From the NCBI RefSeq assembly GCF_026672275.1, contig NZ_JANQCD010000007.1:1-64000 (forward strand): a stretch of 64,000 bases of DNA, in the 5' to 3' direction. The notes beneath the pieces are model-generated. The model saw only the letters and a program-made list of their open reading frames with translations. It was not told where the DNA came from and did not search any database. Positions 43,792 to 52,929 of the stretch are shown one piece after another (positions within the stretch are counted from its first letter, which is position 1; the number at the start of each line of letters is the position of its first letter). The position numbers and the translations under genes were made by a program. The DNA comes from Marinifilum sp. D737 (GTDB taxonomy: Bacteria > Bacteroidota > Bacteroidia > Bacteroidales > Marinifilaceae).

Positions 43792-44868
43792 TTATACGTA
43801 TACTTTAGGCTCAATTTCGTTTCTAAGAACCATGTAACCGTTCATTGCAAGAGCTTTCATTTCATCCTCTCCAGGATAAACCACTACTGGTGCAATAAAT
43901 GAAACCATCTCTTTGATGTAGTTTACCAAATCAGGGTTGTGAGCAATACCACCTGTCAATAGGATTCCTTCTACTTCACCTTTCAATACAGCAGCCATTT
44001 CACCAATTGACTTGGCTACCTGGTATGACATTGCATCCTGAATTAATTTTGCTTTTGCATCACCATCTTTGGCTTTCAACTCAATCTCGTAAGCATCGTT
44101 AGTTCCCATGTGCGCAACCAATCCACCTTCTCCTTTGATCATCTTCTTGATCTCTTCAAGGGTGTATTTTCCGCTAAAACACATCTTGGCCAAAGCTCCT
44201 GTTGGCAAAGAACCTGAACGTTCTGGTGAGAAAGGTCCTTCTCCGTCCAATGCATTGTTTACGTCAACTACTTTTCCTTTCAAGTGAGCACCAACAGAGA
44301 TACCACCACCCAAGTGTGCTACAATTACGTTGATGTCTTCGTATTTTTTATCGATAGATTGAGCAAATGCACGTCCGATTGCTTTTTGGTTCAAAGCATG
44401 GAAAATAGATACTCTTTGGAATTCAGGGTGACCTGAAACTCTGGCAACATCAATCATTTCGTCAACCACTACAGGATCGGCGATGTAAGCCTTTGCTTTA
44501 GGCAATGATTGTGCAATATTGTCTGCAATCAATCCACCTAAGTTACTTGCGTGTTCTCCAAGAATACCTACTCTTAGGTCTTCCTTCAAACGATCGTTCA
44601 CTTCATAAATTCCAGATTCGATTGGCTTAACCAATCCTCCACGACCAACTACAGCTTCAATTAGGTCAATTTGAATTTCAGCATCCACCATTTCTTTCAT
44701 GATGATGTTCTTACGAAATTCGAACTGCTCTGTTATTTGATTGAATTCTGCTAATTCTTCCGCGGTATGCTTGATGTTTTTCAAGAAAACTGATTTATCG
44801 CCTTGAAATACAGCAATTTTAGTAGATGTTGATCCGGGATTAATTGCTAAGATTCTACGAGTTTCCAT
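43792..44868 (-). CDS. buk: Butyrate kinase
   Basis: 358 residues. Acetokinase-family signatures: ILAINPGSTSTKIAVFQ at the start, VVGRGGLVKPIESGIYEVN near 75, FQRVSIFHALNQKAIGRAFAQS, INVIVAHLGGGISVGAHLKGKVVDVNNALDGEGPFSPERSG and GILLTGGIAHNPDLVNYI, in the form specific for butyrate/branched-chain kinases rather than acetate kinase. It makes ATP and butyrate (or isobutyrate/isovalerate) from the acyl phosphate. The phosphate butyryltransferase gene (ptb), usually adjacent, is not here. A minus-strand TATTTTTG box fitting TAnnTTTG lies about 55 bases upstream of the ATG. Confidence 0.95.
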   Translation of the reverse strand: METRRILAINPGSTSTKIAVFQGDKSVFLKNIKHTAEELAEFNQITEQFEFRKNIIMKEMVDAEIQIDLIEAVVGRGGLVKPIESGIYEVNDRLKEDLRVGILGEHASNLGGLIADNIAQSLPKAKAYIADPVVVDEMIDVARVSGHPEFQRVSIFHALNQKAIGRAFAQSIDKKYEDINVIVAHLGGGISVGAHLKGKVVDVNNALDGEGPFSPERSGSLPTGALAKMCFSGKYTLEEIKKMIKGEGGLVAHMGTNDAYEIELKAKDGDAKAKLIQDAMSYQVAKSIGEMAAVLKGEVEGILLTGGIAHNPDLVNYIKEMVSFIAPVVVYPGEDEMKALAMNGYMVLRNEIEPKVYV

Positions 44869-45081
44869 TAGTTATAAAAGTATGTTTGTGTTTAAGTTGT
44901 AATTATTGAGTGCAAAAATATCAAACCAAATTAGAATTTAATAGGATTTACACAGTATTTACATGCAAATTTACAATTAAAATTGATTTTAAGTTACAAT
45001 TTAATACCATTTTGAGAAAATCGTTTAATATCCATTAGGGAAAACACACAATAAACTGGAATCATAACTGATTAGTTGATT

Positions 45082-45420
45082 ACCTCACCTCAATCCTCAT
45101 CTTCAGGAGAGGAAGCTGTCAGCAGATGAAGTATAATTGGTAGTTTTAATCTGAAAGTCAGTCAACAAATCCCATAAAACAAATAGAGTAGCATATTCCG
45201 TCGCAAATAAGCAAATCATTTCATATCAACATGGCAGTTGCGACAAATTACAGCATCTAACCATACCTGGGGCGTTGCCCCAGGCTATTAAGATTTGAGC
45301 CCTACAGGCTCTTTTTTTTGACTTAGTCGGCTGAAGCTTTAGTGCAAAAGGACCTTTGTGGTTGATCTTTTTAATCACCTCACCTCAATCCTCTCCTTGA
45401 GAAGAGGAAGTAGTCAGCAA
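45082..45420. repeat. REP/MITE-like repeat cluster
   Basis: Within the gene-free 44869-45519 stretch are two related 44-bp copies, 45082-45126 and 45377-45420 (CCTCACCTCAATCCTC...AGAGGAAG...GTCAGCA). Between them is a double hairpin: CCTGGGGC-GTT-GCCCCAGG (45267-45285) and GAGCC...GGCTC (45297-45311) followed by T8. The GGGGCGTTGCCCC form is kin to the GGGGCGTTAGCCC of the IS200-like cassettes. No transposase is near, so these are likely non-autonomous REP sequences. Confidence 0.7.
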
Positions 45421-45511
45421 TAAAGTAAAGCTTTTGTTTTTATTTGCAAAGCGGAATTCTTCTCCTTTAGTGCCTGTCCCGATAAATCGTGAAGAAAGAT
45501 AGAATGTGGTG

Positions 45512-45540
45512 CTAAAAAAAGCTGATTATAAAAATCAGCT
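45512..45540 (-). terminator. Terminator overlapping the serine hydrolase stop
   Basis: AGCTGAT (45520-45526) / ATCAGCT (45534-45540); minus strand continues CTTTTTTTAGC. The right arm overlaps the stop codon at 45535-45537. Confidence 0.8.
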
Positions 45541-46872
45541 CCACCCTTGATGTTTTGGTAAGTTATCTAATGCCATTCGTTCCGGCCTTGCTTCAAAGTG
45601 ATTGAACAGATCTTGATTGGGCCACTCTTTTACTGATCTCAACACTCTGCTCATTAGAACGCTCAAATCTCTTGTAAAATCAGATCCACGCCAGGTAGAT
45701 GAGTTGGTAACGATCACAAAGCTATATCCACCAACCTGATGTTTCATCAATGCCGAAGATCCTGCCAATGTACCGGTTCTCCACCATGTTTTGGATCTTG
45801 TGCCCTTCCAACCAATCGGACTTTGTCCATTTTTATTCGGTGTGGTCATGTAAGCAATGCTTTTGCTTGAAAGAATATCCGGATGAGCGTCGTCCCCATC
45901 GATAGCCAATAGGAACTTCATCAACTCGGCTGCTGATGCAACCCAGCCTCCTGCGCCACCAAGCTCTTCAATATTGTTTCCTCCATTCGATCTGAAAACT
46001 GTTTTTCCTGATCCATCGAATGCTGAAATCTTAATGGCATTGGATTGTTCGTAATATTTCACCTCATTCGGATAATGATCCTTTTCGAGGTTTTTACCCA
46101 AATGCATATCGAAAACTCCTGCTGGATTCAATACATGAGCTTTTACATAATCTTCGTAATTTTCACCTGATGCTTTTTCCACCACCTTTTCAAGCATTAC
46201 ATATCCCAGGTTGGAATAACCACCTCTACTTCCTGGTGTAAAATGCAATCTTCTTGACAGGGCAAACTGGATGGTTGTTTCAGCCGAGACAGGCGGCTTC
46301 ACCTTCATTTTTTTAGCAATAGACAATGGCAAGAACATCGGGTCGCCATACCTACTTGAATAACCTGCCGAATGTCTCAACAAGTGTTCTACTGTAATTC
46401 GCTTGGTTCTCTTGTCTCTAATATTGGAATAGATAGAGTCATTTAAAATTCCATGCTCTCCAAACACATAATCATCCAATTTTAGCTTTCCCTCTTCCTG
46501 CAATTTCATAATTGCGGTGGCGGTAATCAGTTTTGATACACTGGCAATTCTAAAAATATGAGAAGGTTCAACTTTTACTTCATTTTCAATATCAGCGTAT
46601 CCATAACCTTTGGCAAACAAAAGCTTCTGATCTTTCACCACTGCTACCGTTGCACCAGCTACTTCCCATTTTCTTAGAAATCGCTTAATTAGGCGGTCAG
46701 CACGTGCTGTTTCTACACTTTCTGAAAGATTATTTGAGATTCTGTGAGATACTGCCTCGATGCTACTATCGAAGGCCAGGACATTTGTTCCTTGTTTTGA
46801 GAAACTAAAATTCCGGTTACAAAAGACCAGAAACAATACTATAAGGAAAGAAAATATTCTTCTTATTACCAT
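45535..46872 (-). CDS. Exported serine hydrolase, class C beta-lactamase-like
   Basis: 445 residues with an N-terminal hydrophobic signal (MVIRRIFSFLIVLFLVFC). The penicillin-binding fold shows Ser-x-x-Lys in FRIASVSKLITATAIMKLQEEGKLKLDD, Tyr-x-Asn in GGYSNLGYVMLEKVVEKASGE and a late HQVGG replacing the usual KTG triad. Such proteins (Pfam beta-lactamase) include esterases and D-amino-acid peptidases; true antibiotic resistance is unlikely without further evidence. The MKHQVGGYSFVIVTNSSTWRG strand follows the expected beta-sheet. Single gene with its own terminator. Confidence 0.9.
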   Translation of the reverse strand: MVIRRIFSFLIVLFLVFCNRNFSFSKQGTNVLAFDSSIEAVSHRISNNLSESVETARADRLIKRFLRKWEVAGATVAVVKDQKLLFAKGYGYADIENEVKVEPSHIFRIASVSKLITATAIMKLQEEGKLKLDDYVFGEHGILNDSIYSNIRDKRTKRITVEHLLRHSAGYSSRYGDPMFLPLSIAKKMKVKPPVSAETTIQFALSRRLHFTPGSRGGYSNLGYVMLEKVVEKASGENYEDYVKAHVLNPAGVFDMHLGKNLEKDHYPNEVKYYEQSNAIKISAFDGSGKTVFRSNGGNNIEELGGAGGWVASAAELMKFLLAIDGDDAHPDILSSKSIAYMTTPNKNGQSPIGWKGTRSKTWWRTGTLAGSSALMKHQVGGYSFVIVTNSSTWRGSDFTRDLSVLMSRVLRSVKEWPNQDLFNHFEARPERMALDNLPKHQGWS

Positions 46873-47149
46873 TCAATAAATATTCGTTCAACATGCACTT
46901 CCAACATCACAACTCATTCCAACAACAAGTTAACATGTTCTTTTCTACTCAATTCGCTACAAAAATGTTTATATTTTTTCGAAATTCAATTCTAAATTAG
47001 AACCATTTTAAAAATAGCAATAATTTCTTCATTTATCCTAAAAATAACTCATTTAATCATCAAAAAGTTTCTTTTTATACTAAGAGCCTATATCGCTATT
47101 ACTTAATTTAGAATCAATATTGGCAATCTATTGATATTAATATCAAAAC
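46873..47149. other. AT-rich gene-free region
   Basis: About 280 bases upstream of the serine hydrolase. It must contain its promoter, but no consensus pair stands out. No ORF or repeat seen. Confidence 0.5.
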
Positions 47150-47183
47150 AAAGGCCATCAAAAATGTAATAACGATGGCCTTT
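47150..47183 (-). terminator. Terminator of the channel-cyclase operon
   Basis: AAAGGCCATC (47150-47159) / GATGGCCTTT (47174-47183), perfect 10-bp stem, 14-base loop, T-rich tail on the minus strand. Confidence 0.8.
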
Positions 47184-47212
47184 ATATATTATTTTACCTC
47201 CAATAGCATTTT

Positions 47213-48520
47213 TTAATTTTCCTTGCAGGAACAGTTCTCTCCTACCTGGTAGATATGGACCTGATCGTCGAATCCTTTTACCTGAACCTCACCCAAATCG
47301 ATAAAGCAACCTTTGCAATTCAGCATATCCACAAACTGACGACTTACCAGGAATTGTGTTTTAAAAGTTTTATTCAATTGCTCTATTCTGGAAGCCAGAA
47401 TCACATTTTTACCAGCAATGGAAAATTGCTTTCTGATCTCGTTCCCAATATTTCCTGTAATCACCTCGCCCGAATGCAAACCAATTCCCACCTTTGTGGT
47501 ACTACCATTCTGGTCTGTTCTTAGGTGATTAATGGCTTCCATAATCTCCAATCCTGCATTCAAAGAGTCTTTGGCATGATTTTCATTTTTCACAGCGATT
47601 CCAAATGATGCCATAAATCCATCACCCAAAATCTGGTGAATGATCCCATTGTTCTTTTCTATAATTCGAATAAGAGGATCGAATATGGCATTCTGAAATT
47701 CTATGGTTTCTTCAGGACTTTGATGATCGGCCATAACTGTAAAGTTTCGAATATCCAGGAACATGATTGAGCCAACCACTTTGTGCCCGATGGTTTCATT
47801 TCTGTGAACAATCAACTCATTGGCAACCCCTTTCGACAACTGCTGACCGAGCAAGGACTCAATTTCTTTCTGCTCTTCCATGCTGTTCAGGTAATTGTTA
47901 ACCCTCTTTTTAATTTCATGTGCCACTACTCCTGCCACCAGCCCTCCCACAACCAGGCCAACACTTCTCATTGTATAAATCTCCTTTAGTTGAGCCACAT
48001 CCTGTTCGGTTTGAAGATAATTTATCCCCCAAAATGCAACTGAAAAATATCCTATCCCAGCAAGAAAACCAGCTCCTACCGAAACTTTAAAATCAAGATG
48101 CATTGCCGAAAGCATGAGTAACAAGAAATAAAACAGTAGCCCGTCATATTCCAATATTAAAAGAGAGTAATCGAACTTTACTGCGTGATACAACACAATA
48201 GCAGGCAAACCAAACTCCACCAATATATTGAGAATCAATATTCTTTTAGGAATCTGAATGTTATTCTTAATGGCGTAACCCAATCGGAAATAAACCCCCA
48301 ATTCGAATACACAAAACAACACCCACCAAAACACCAAGCCTCCAATGAATTGTTCTTGATTTAAGAAATTACGCAACAGGCTTGGAGCCAAATAATGAAG
48401 AACCGGAAGAATCAAAGTACCAATAATAAAAAGGCCTAAAATGATTCCTACTCTTTTTCGCTCTATCCTTAAAAATTCGGGATGCAACAACTCATTAAAA
48501 TGATCATGATGATGAAACAT
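47213..48520 (-). CDS. Membrane-bound class III adenylate/guanylate cyclase-like protein
   Basis: 435 residues. Six hydrophobic segments (about 28-205) precede a linker and a cyclase homology domain (about 240-425). The two metal-binding Asp are seen in FLDIRNFTVMAD and LGDGFMASFG. The rest is less standard: the purine-selecting Lys before the second Asp is Gln (HQILGD), and in AGKNVILASRIEQLN the transition-state Asn of the usual V-N-x-A-x-R is Ile. Activity and base choice are therefore uncertain. The gene follows a cyclic-nucleotide-gated channel at 18 bases, so cyclic nucleotide signalling is the natural context. Confidence 0.87.
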   Translation of the reverse strand: MFHHHDHFNELLHPEFLRIERKRVGIILGLFIIGTLILPVLHYLAPSLLRNFLNQEQFIGGLVFWWVLFCVFELGVYFRLGYAIKNNIQIPKRILILNILVEFGLPAIVLYHAVKFDYSLLILEYDGLLFYFLLLMLSAMHLDFKVSVGAGFLAGIGYFSVAFWGINYLQTEQDVAQLKEIYTMRSVGLVVGGLVAGVVAHEIKKRVNNYLNSMEEQKEIESLLGQQLSKGVANELIVHRNETIGHKVVGSIMFLDIRNFTVMADHQSPEETIEFQNAIFDPLIRIIEKNNGIIHQILGDGFMASFGIAVKNENHAKDSLNAGLEIMEAINHLRTDQNGSTTKVGIGLHSGEVITGNIGNEIRKQFSIAGKNVILASRIEQLNKTFKTQFLVSRQFVDMLNCKGCFIDLGEVQVKGFDDQVHIYQVGENCSCKEN

Positions 48521-48538
48521 GGTGCTATAATTTATTCA

Positions 48539-49810
48539 TTACATATACCTCTCTTCTCTTGACTTTGATTTTAGTCTTATTTTCTCAGCGATTTCAGGGT
48601 ATATTTTCAATACCTTATCGAACTCTTTCTTTTGAAGCTCATACAAATCTGAATATCCTACCGATTTTACGGTTGCGGTTCTTGTTGTCTTTTTAAACAA
48701 GGCGATCTCTCCCATAAAATCACCTTTCTTTAAAAGTGTCAACTGTTTTGATTCATCCGCCGACAAAACTTTCAAACTTCCTTTTTGCACAAAAAACATT
48801 GAACTTGCAGAATCTCCTATTCGAAACAAATAATCTCCAGGAGTTAGGATTTTTGGACTAAGATATTGAGCGATATCTCTAACGAAATGATCATCCACAG
48901 ATTCAAACAAGGGAATATCTTTTATGATGTTCTTTTTAAACTCTAACTGCAACTCATTTCTAAGTCCAAAAGGAAGTGCTTCCATCAATTCGGTTTCATC
49001 GTAACCCAATTTTTGTTTCCTTTCATAGGTAAAGTAATCGCTAATTCTGTGCTCTAAATCTTTTGAAATGTGTTGATAGTGAATTAGTGCTCTCAGCTTT
49101 TCCATATTTTCTAAAAAGCGCTGTTCGGCAGGATCTTTCCTGGTAAAAATACGAACCACATTCCCCACAAGAAGAGCCAAAAAACCAACTCCTATAAACT
49201 GAAGAAAGATATTATAGAGCATCTCGACATTTCCATGCGGAACCACATCACCATAACCAACAGAAGTTAAAGTGGTTACCGTATAATAAAGTGCCCTCAC
49301 ATAATTGTCCACTTTAGTCAGACTAGCTTCCATTCCATGTATCTGAATCCAAATACAAGCAAACCAGTGTGAAAATAAAAAAGCTCCAATCCAAAGCAAG
49401 CCAATAGAAATTCCGGTACTGTATCTTAAATTCCTGATTTGAAAATAGCGAGTTGTTCGAATTACCCTAACCCACTTGAACAATCTGAACAACTGAAATA
49501 CCGGATTCGAGAACAATACTGCATATGGCAATATTGCCAGCAAATCAGTAATAAAGAATTTACTTGAAGAATAGGTATCCCAATAAACATCTTTTAAAAA
49601 GGCATGATTTTTTATTCCTCGATATCTCAAAATGTTTACGAATAAGTCAAGAAAATAGAGCACAGATATAATCAAATCGAGAGTCTTGTACCATTCTAAT
49701 CCTCTCAAATTAAAAAGGAAATCTAAAGGCATTAAACTCACTTGCAGCAAAACGGCTACAATGATCAAGATTCTCCAGGCAGAATTATAAATTGACTTAA
49801 AGTAGTTCAC
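48539..49810 (-). CDS. Cyclic-nucleotide-gated potassium channel
   Basis: 423 residues. Six-segment voltage-gated-type fold to about 220 with an S4-like basic stretch (RLFKWVRVIRTTRYFQIRNLR). The pore helix and filter are TVTTLTSVGYGDVVPHG near 180, with GYGD indicating potassium selectivity. A C-linker follows, then a cNMP-binding domain near 290-405 with GDYLFRIGDSASSMFFVQKG and the phosphate cassette GEIALFKKTTRTATV containing the binding Arg. It should open on cAMP or cGMP in the inner membrane. The downstream cyclase gene (18 bases away) would supply the ligand. Confidence 0.93.
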   Translation of the reverse strand: MNYFKSIYNSAWRILIIVAVLLQVSLMPLDFLFNLRGLEWYKTLDLIISVLYFLDLFVNILRYRGIKNHAFLKDVYWDTYSSSKFFITDLLAILPYAVLFSNPVFQLFRLFKWVRVIRTTRYFQIRNLRYSTGISIGLLWIGAFLFSHWFACIWIQIHGMEASLTKVDNYVRALYYTVTTLTSVGYGDVVPHGNVEMLYNIFLQFIGVGFLALLVGNVVRIFTRKDPAEQRFLENMEKLRALIHYQHISKDLEHRISDYFTYERKQKLGYDETELMEALPFGLRNELQLEFKKNIIKDIPLFESVDDHFVRDIAQYLSPKILTPGDYLFRIGDSASSMFFVQKGSLKVLSADESKQLTLLKKGDFMGEIALFKKTTRTATVKSVGYSDLYELQKKEFDKVLKIYPEIAEKIRLKSKSREERYM

Positions 49811-49922
49811 AGATATTTGGATTAGAGTTCTTCAAAATAAATTGAATCTTATGGATTGCTCCAGTAAAAATAGATAAAAGAGAACTATTAATCGGTAAAT
49901 GGCATTGAGTTTCTATTTGAAG

Positions 49923-51041
49923 TCAGGCAACTTTTCGATGCATATTCACCGCAATACTTACAACTGATACCGCAAATACCGTTAAAATTGCAATTTCATT
50001 AACAATGTCAAAAAATCCGGATCCTTTCAAGAGTATCATTCGAATTACCTTAATAAAATAGGCAATCGGATTTAAGATGTTTAAGGTCTGCCCCCATTCC
50101 GGCATACTTTCCACCGGCGTAAACAAACCGCTCATCAATAAGAATATCACCATAAAAAACCATGCAATAAACATTGCCTGCTGCTGCGTATTGGTCTGTG
50201 TAGATATCAGCAGTCCAAAGCCCAAAATGGCAATCAAATAAACAAAAGCAACCAAATAAATTAGCCATACCGATCCTAAAAAAGGAATCTTAAACAGGAA
50301 AGCAGCTATGCTTAAACCAATTCCCAATTCAAAAAATCCAATTACCAAAAATGGTATCAATTTGGCCAGTAGAAATTGTGACTTTCGAATTGGAGTTACA
50401 TTGATTTGTTCGATTGTTCCTATTTCTTTCTCTCTTACCACATTCATTGCCGATAAGAACAAACCAATAACTGTAACCAATAACACAAGTAACCCAGGCA
50501 ACATGTATGGAATATATTTCATTTCAGGGTTAAACTGATGCAGGTAGCTTGATTGCACAAAATGTACAGGTACTCCTGTGCCTACTTCTCTAATGCTTGC
50601 GCTTACTTTACGATTATAGTCCTGAATTACCGAAGAAATATAAGCATTGTACAAACCAGCGGAGCTTGCATTAATCGCATTGATCAGTACCTGAACAGAC
50701 GCTCCCTTTTTCAAATCAACCGATTTCCCAAAATCATTATTAAAAACCAGAATGGCATCGATTTTATCTTTATAGATCTCCTTTTCGGCTTCTTCAACCG
50801 AAAACCCAATTTCCTTTACCGAGAAAAAAGGAGATCCATTAAACTTGGATATCAACTCACGGGAATGACTTGAAAGGTCTTTATCGACAATATAAAGATT
50901 CGTATTTTTCATGTCGTAGGTTGCAGCAAAAGACAAAACACAAAGCTGTAATATTGGCATCACAAAGATGATTGGCAACATGCTTTTGTTGCGAAAAATC
51001 TGTAAAAACTCTTTCTGTAATAGATATTTTAATACTCGCAT
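49923..51041 (-). CDS. ABC-2 type export permease (second)
   Basis: 372 residues: one N-terminal membrane helix (IIFVMPILQLCVLSFAAT), a large periplasmic loop (about 45-175) and a C-terminal group of five helices with YIPYMLPGLLVLLVTVIGLFLS and EKEIGTIEQINVTPIRKSQFL, the family hallmark. Homologous to YbhR/YhhJ-type permeases. It pairs with the preceding permease and two ATPases to form an exporter. Last gene of the operon; no terminator hairpin is evident before the channel gene 112 bases on. Confidence 0.92.
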   Translation of the reverse strand: MRVLKYLLQKEFLQIFRNKSMLPIIFVMPILQLCVLSFAATYDMKNTNLYIVDKDLSSHSRELISKFNGSPFFSVKEIGFSVEEAEKEIYKDKIDAILVFNNDFGKSVDLKKGASVQVLINAINASSAGLYNAYISSVIQDYNRKVSASIREVGTGVPVHFVQSSYLHQFNPEMKYIPYMLPGLLVLLVTVIGLFLSAMNVVREKEIGTIEQINVTPIRKSQFLLAKLIPFLVIGFFELGIGLSIAAFLFKIPFLGSVWLIYLVAFVYLIAILGFGLLISTQTNTQQQAMFIAWFFMVIFLLMSGLFTPVESMPEWGQTLNILNPIAYFIKVIRMILLKGSGFFDIVNEIAILTVFAVSVVSIAVNMHRKVA

Positions 51042-51058
51042 AACTTTTTATTTCACCA

Positions 51059-52165
51059 TTACTGTAATCTGATTTTAAACTTCCTTAGACTTAAACCAAT
51101 AAAACCAAAGGTCATTGCAAGTAGTATCAAGGTTTCCTTCCATACATATTCAAATCCTACTCCTTTTAGCATGATATTTTTTAAAATCACGATAAAGTAT
51201 TTGGGTGGAATGATATAGCTGATTACTTGCAGGGGAACTGGCATATTTCTAATTGGGAATATAAAACCAGAAAGGATTATGGTTGGCAACATGAGCACAA
51301 ACATTGAAAGCATCATTGCAACCTGTTGACTTTTGGCGACTGTGGATATAAATATCCCAATTGACAAGGCTAAAAATATAAACAGCACACTTTCGGCCAT
51401 TAATAAGGTAAAACTACCCAGAACTGGTACTCCAAACACAAAGTACCCCATACCCACAATCACCAGGGCATTAATAAATGACAAAGCCAGGTAAGGAGTT
51501 ACTTTTCCGAGTATAATTTGTAATGGATTCAAAGGGGAAACCAATAATATTTCCATTGTACCTAGCTCTTTTTCCCGAGCAATGGAAATGGAAGTCATCA
51601 TGGCAGATACCAACATTAAAATGGTAGCCATTATACCAGGAATAAACATGAAAACACTTTCGAGATTGGCATTAAAATACATTCTGAAATTGGCTTGAAT
51701 CGAACTTGGCAATTGTTTGTCTTTATTGATTTCCACATTGTAATTTTGCAAAATCCCTTGCAAATAACTTACCTCTAAATTTGCTGTATTCGGATCAGAA
51801 GCATCGGTTAGTATTTGTACGTTAGCTTTGGAATTCTTAACTAGCTTCTTTCCAAAATCGGGCTCGAAGACTAAAATTAGCTTTACATCTCCTTTTCTAA
51901 AAATAGCATCAACCTGCTCAATACTCTTTAAATTATTGCTTAGCTGAAAATAGCCCGAGGATGTAATTTTGTTAATTATTTCAGCTGTATATTCATCCTT
52001 GGAATGATCGAGAACCGCCATTCTTACATCCTTTAAGTCTGTATTAATCACATATCCAAAAAGCATGATCTGCACGATAGGCATTCCAAACAAAATAAGC
52101 ATAGACCGCTTATCGCGGAAAATATGATAGAATTCTTTCTTTAAAAATCCGATAAATCGATTCAT
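51059..52165 (-). CDS. ABC-2 type export permease (first)
   Basis: 368 residues with the same layout as its neighbour: MLILFGMPIVQIMLFGYVINT, a periplasmic domain, then FIPGIMATILMLVSAMMTSISIAREKELGTMEILLVSPLNPLQIILGK and three to four more helices. Similar to YbhS. The two permeases are distinct in sequence and probably form a heterodimer. 17 bases between them. Substrates of such systems include drugs, dyes and lipids; the sequence does not tell which. Confidence 0.92.
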   Translation of the reverse strand: MNRFIGFLKKEFYHIFRDKRSMLILFGMPIVQIMLFGYVINTDLKDVRMAVLDHSKDEYTAEIINKITSSGYFQLSNNLKSIEQVDAIFRKGDVKLILVFEPDFGKKLVKNSKANVQILTDASDPNTANLEVSYLQGILQNYNVEINKDKQLPSSIQANFRMYFNANLESVFMFIPGIMATILMLVSAMMTSISIAREKELGTMEILLVSPLNPLQIILGKVTPYLALSFINALVIVGMGYFVFGVPVLGSFTLLMAESVLFIFLALSIGIFISTVAKSQQVAMMLSMFVLMLPTIILSGFIFPIRNMPVPLQVISYIIPPKYFIVILKNIMLKGVGFEYVWKETLILLAMTFGFIGLSLRKFKIRLQ

Positions 52166-52182
52166 TACTTCTAATTTTTAAT

Positions 52183-52929
52183 CTACTCTACATTTGTTGC
52201 CTTTCGAGCCAAGGCCAAAAACACCTGATCCATATCCTCAGCATTAAAATCTTCCTTCAATTTGGTTGGTGTATCCAATGCTTCTATTTTTCCATCCACC
52301 ATTATCGATACCCTATCGCAATATTCCGCTTCATCCATATAATGGGTGGTCACAAAAATTGTAATTCCCTCTCGCGAAGCCTCATAAATTAAATCCCAAA
52401 ACTGTCTTCTTGTAACCGGATCAACTCCTCCTGTTGGTTCATCCAGAAATACAATTTCGGGATTGTGAAAAATGGCAACCGAAAATGCTAACTTTTGCTT
52501 CCATCCAAGAGGCAAAGAACTGATGCGCTTATTTCTTGCATGCTGCAAATCCAGTTTCTTTAATAAATCAGCAGCTTTACCATGAATCACCTCCTTTGAT
52601 AATCCATAAATACCCCCATAGAACCTGATATTTTCGAACACTGTTAAGTCTTCGTACAAGGAAAACTTTTGGCTCATGTAACCAATATTTCTCTTCAATT
52701 GCTCACGCTGTTTGTATACATCAAAGCCAGCAACACTAATTTCACCTGAGGTAGGATAAGACAATCCGCATAATATCTTAATGGCTGTGGTTTTACCTGC
52801 TCCGTTTGCTCCTAGAAAACCAAAAATCTCACCTTTAGAAACCTCGAACGACAAATTGTTGTTTGCATTAAAATCGCCAAATTTCTTACACAGATTTTTA
52901 ACCTTTATTACCTTAACATCCCTATTCAT
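52183..52929 (-). CDS. ABC transporter ATPase (second)
   Basis: 248 residues. Walker A GANGAGKTT, Q-loop YMSQKFSLYEDLT, a signature ISSLPLGWKQKLA that departs from LSGGQ, Walker B IVFLDEPTGGVD and switch His TTHYMDE. The degenerate signature suggests one catalytic site of the ATPase pair is weak. It overlaps the upstream ATPase gene by 8 bases. In the enteric YbhF the two ATPase halves are in one chain; here they are two genes. Confidence 0.93.
   Translation of the reverse strand: MNRDVKVIKVKNLCKKFGDFNANNNLSFEVSKGEIFGFLGANGAGKTTAIKILCGLSYPTSGEISVAGFDVYKQREQLKRNIGYMSQKFSLYEDLTVFENIRFYGGIYGLSKEVIHGKAADLLKKLDLQHARNKRISSLPLGWKQKLAFSVAIFHNPEIVFLDEPTGGVDPVTRRQFWDLIYEASREGITIFVTTHYMDEAEYCDRVSIMVDGKIEALDTPTKLKEDFNAEDMDQVFLALARKATNVE

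Noticed and set aside
43606-43902. A 98-residue plus-strand ORF before buk
   Set aside because: It runs through the buk terminator and into the buk 3' end; the minus strand translates better as a decayed WG-repeat protein.
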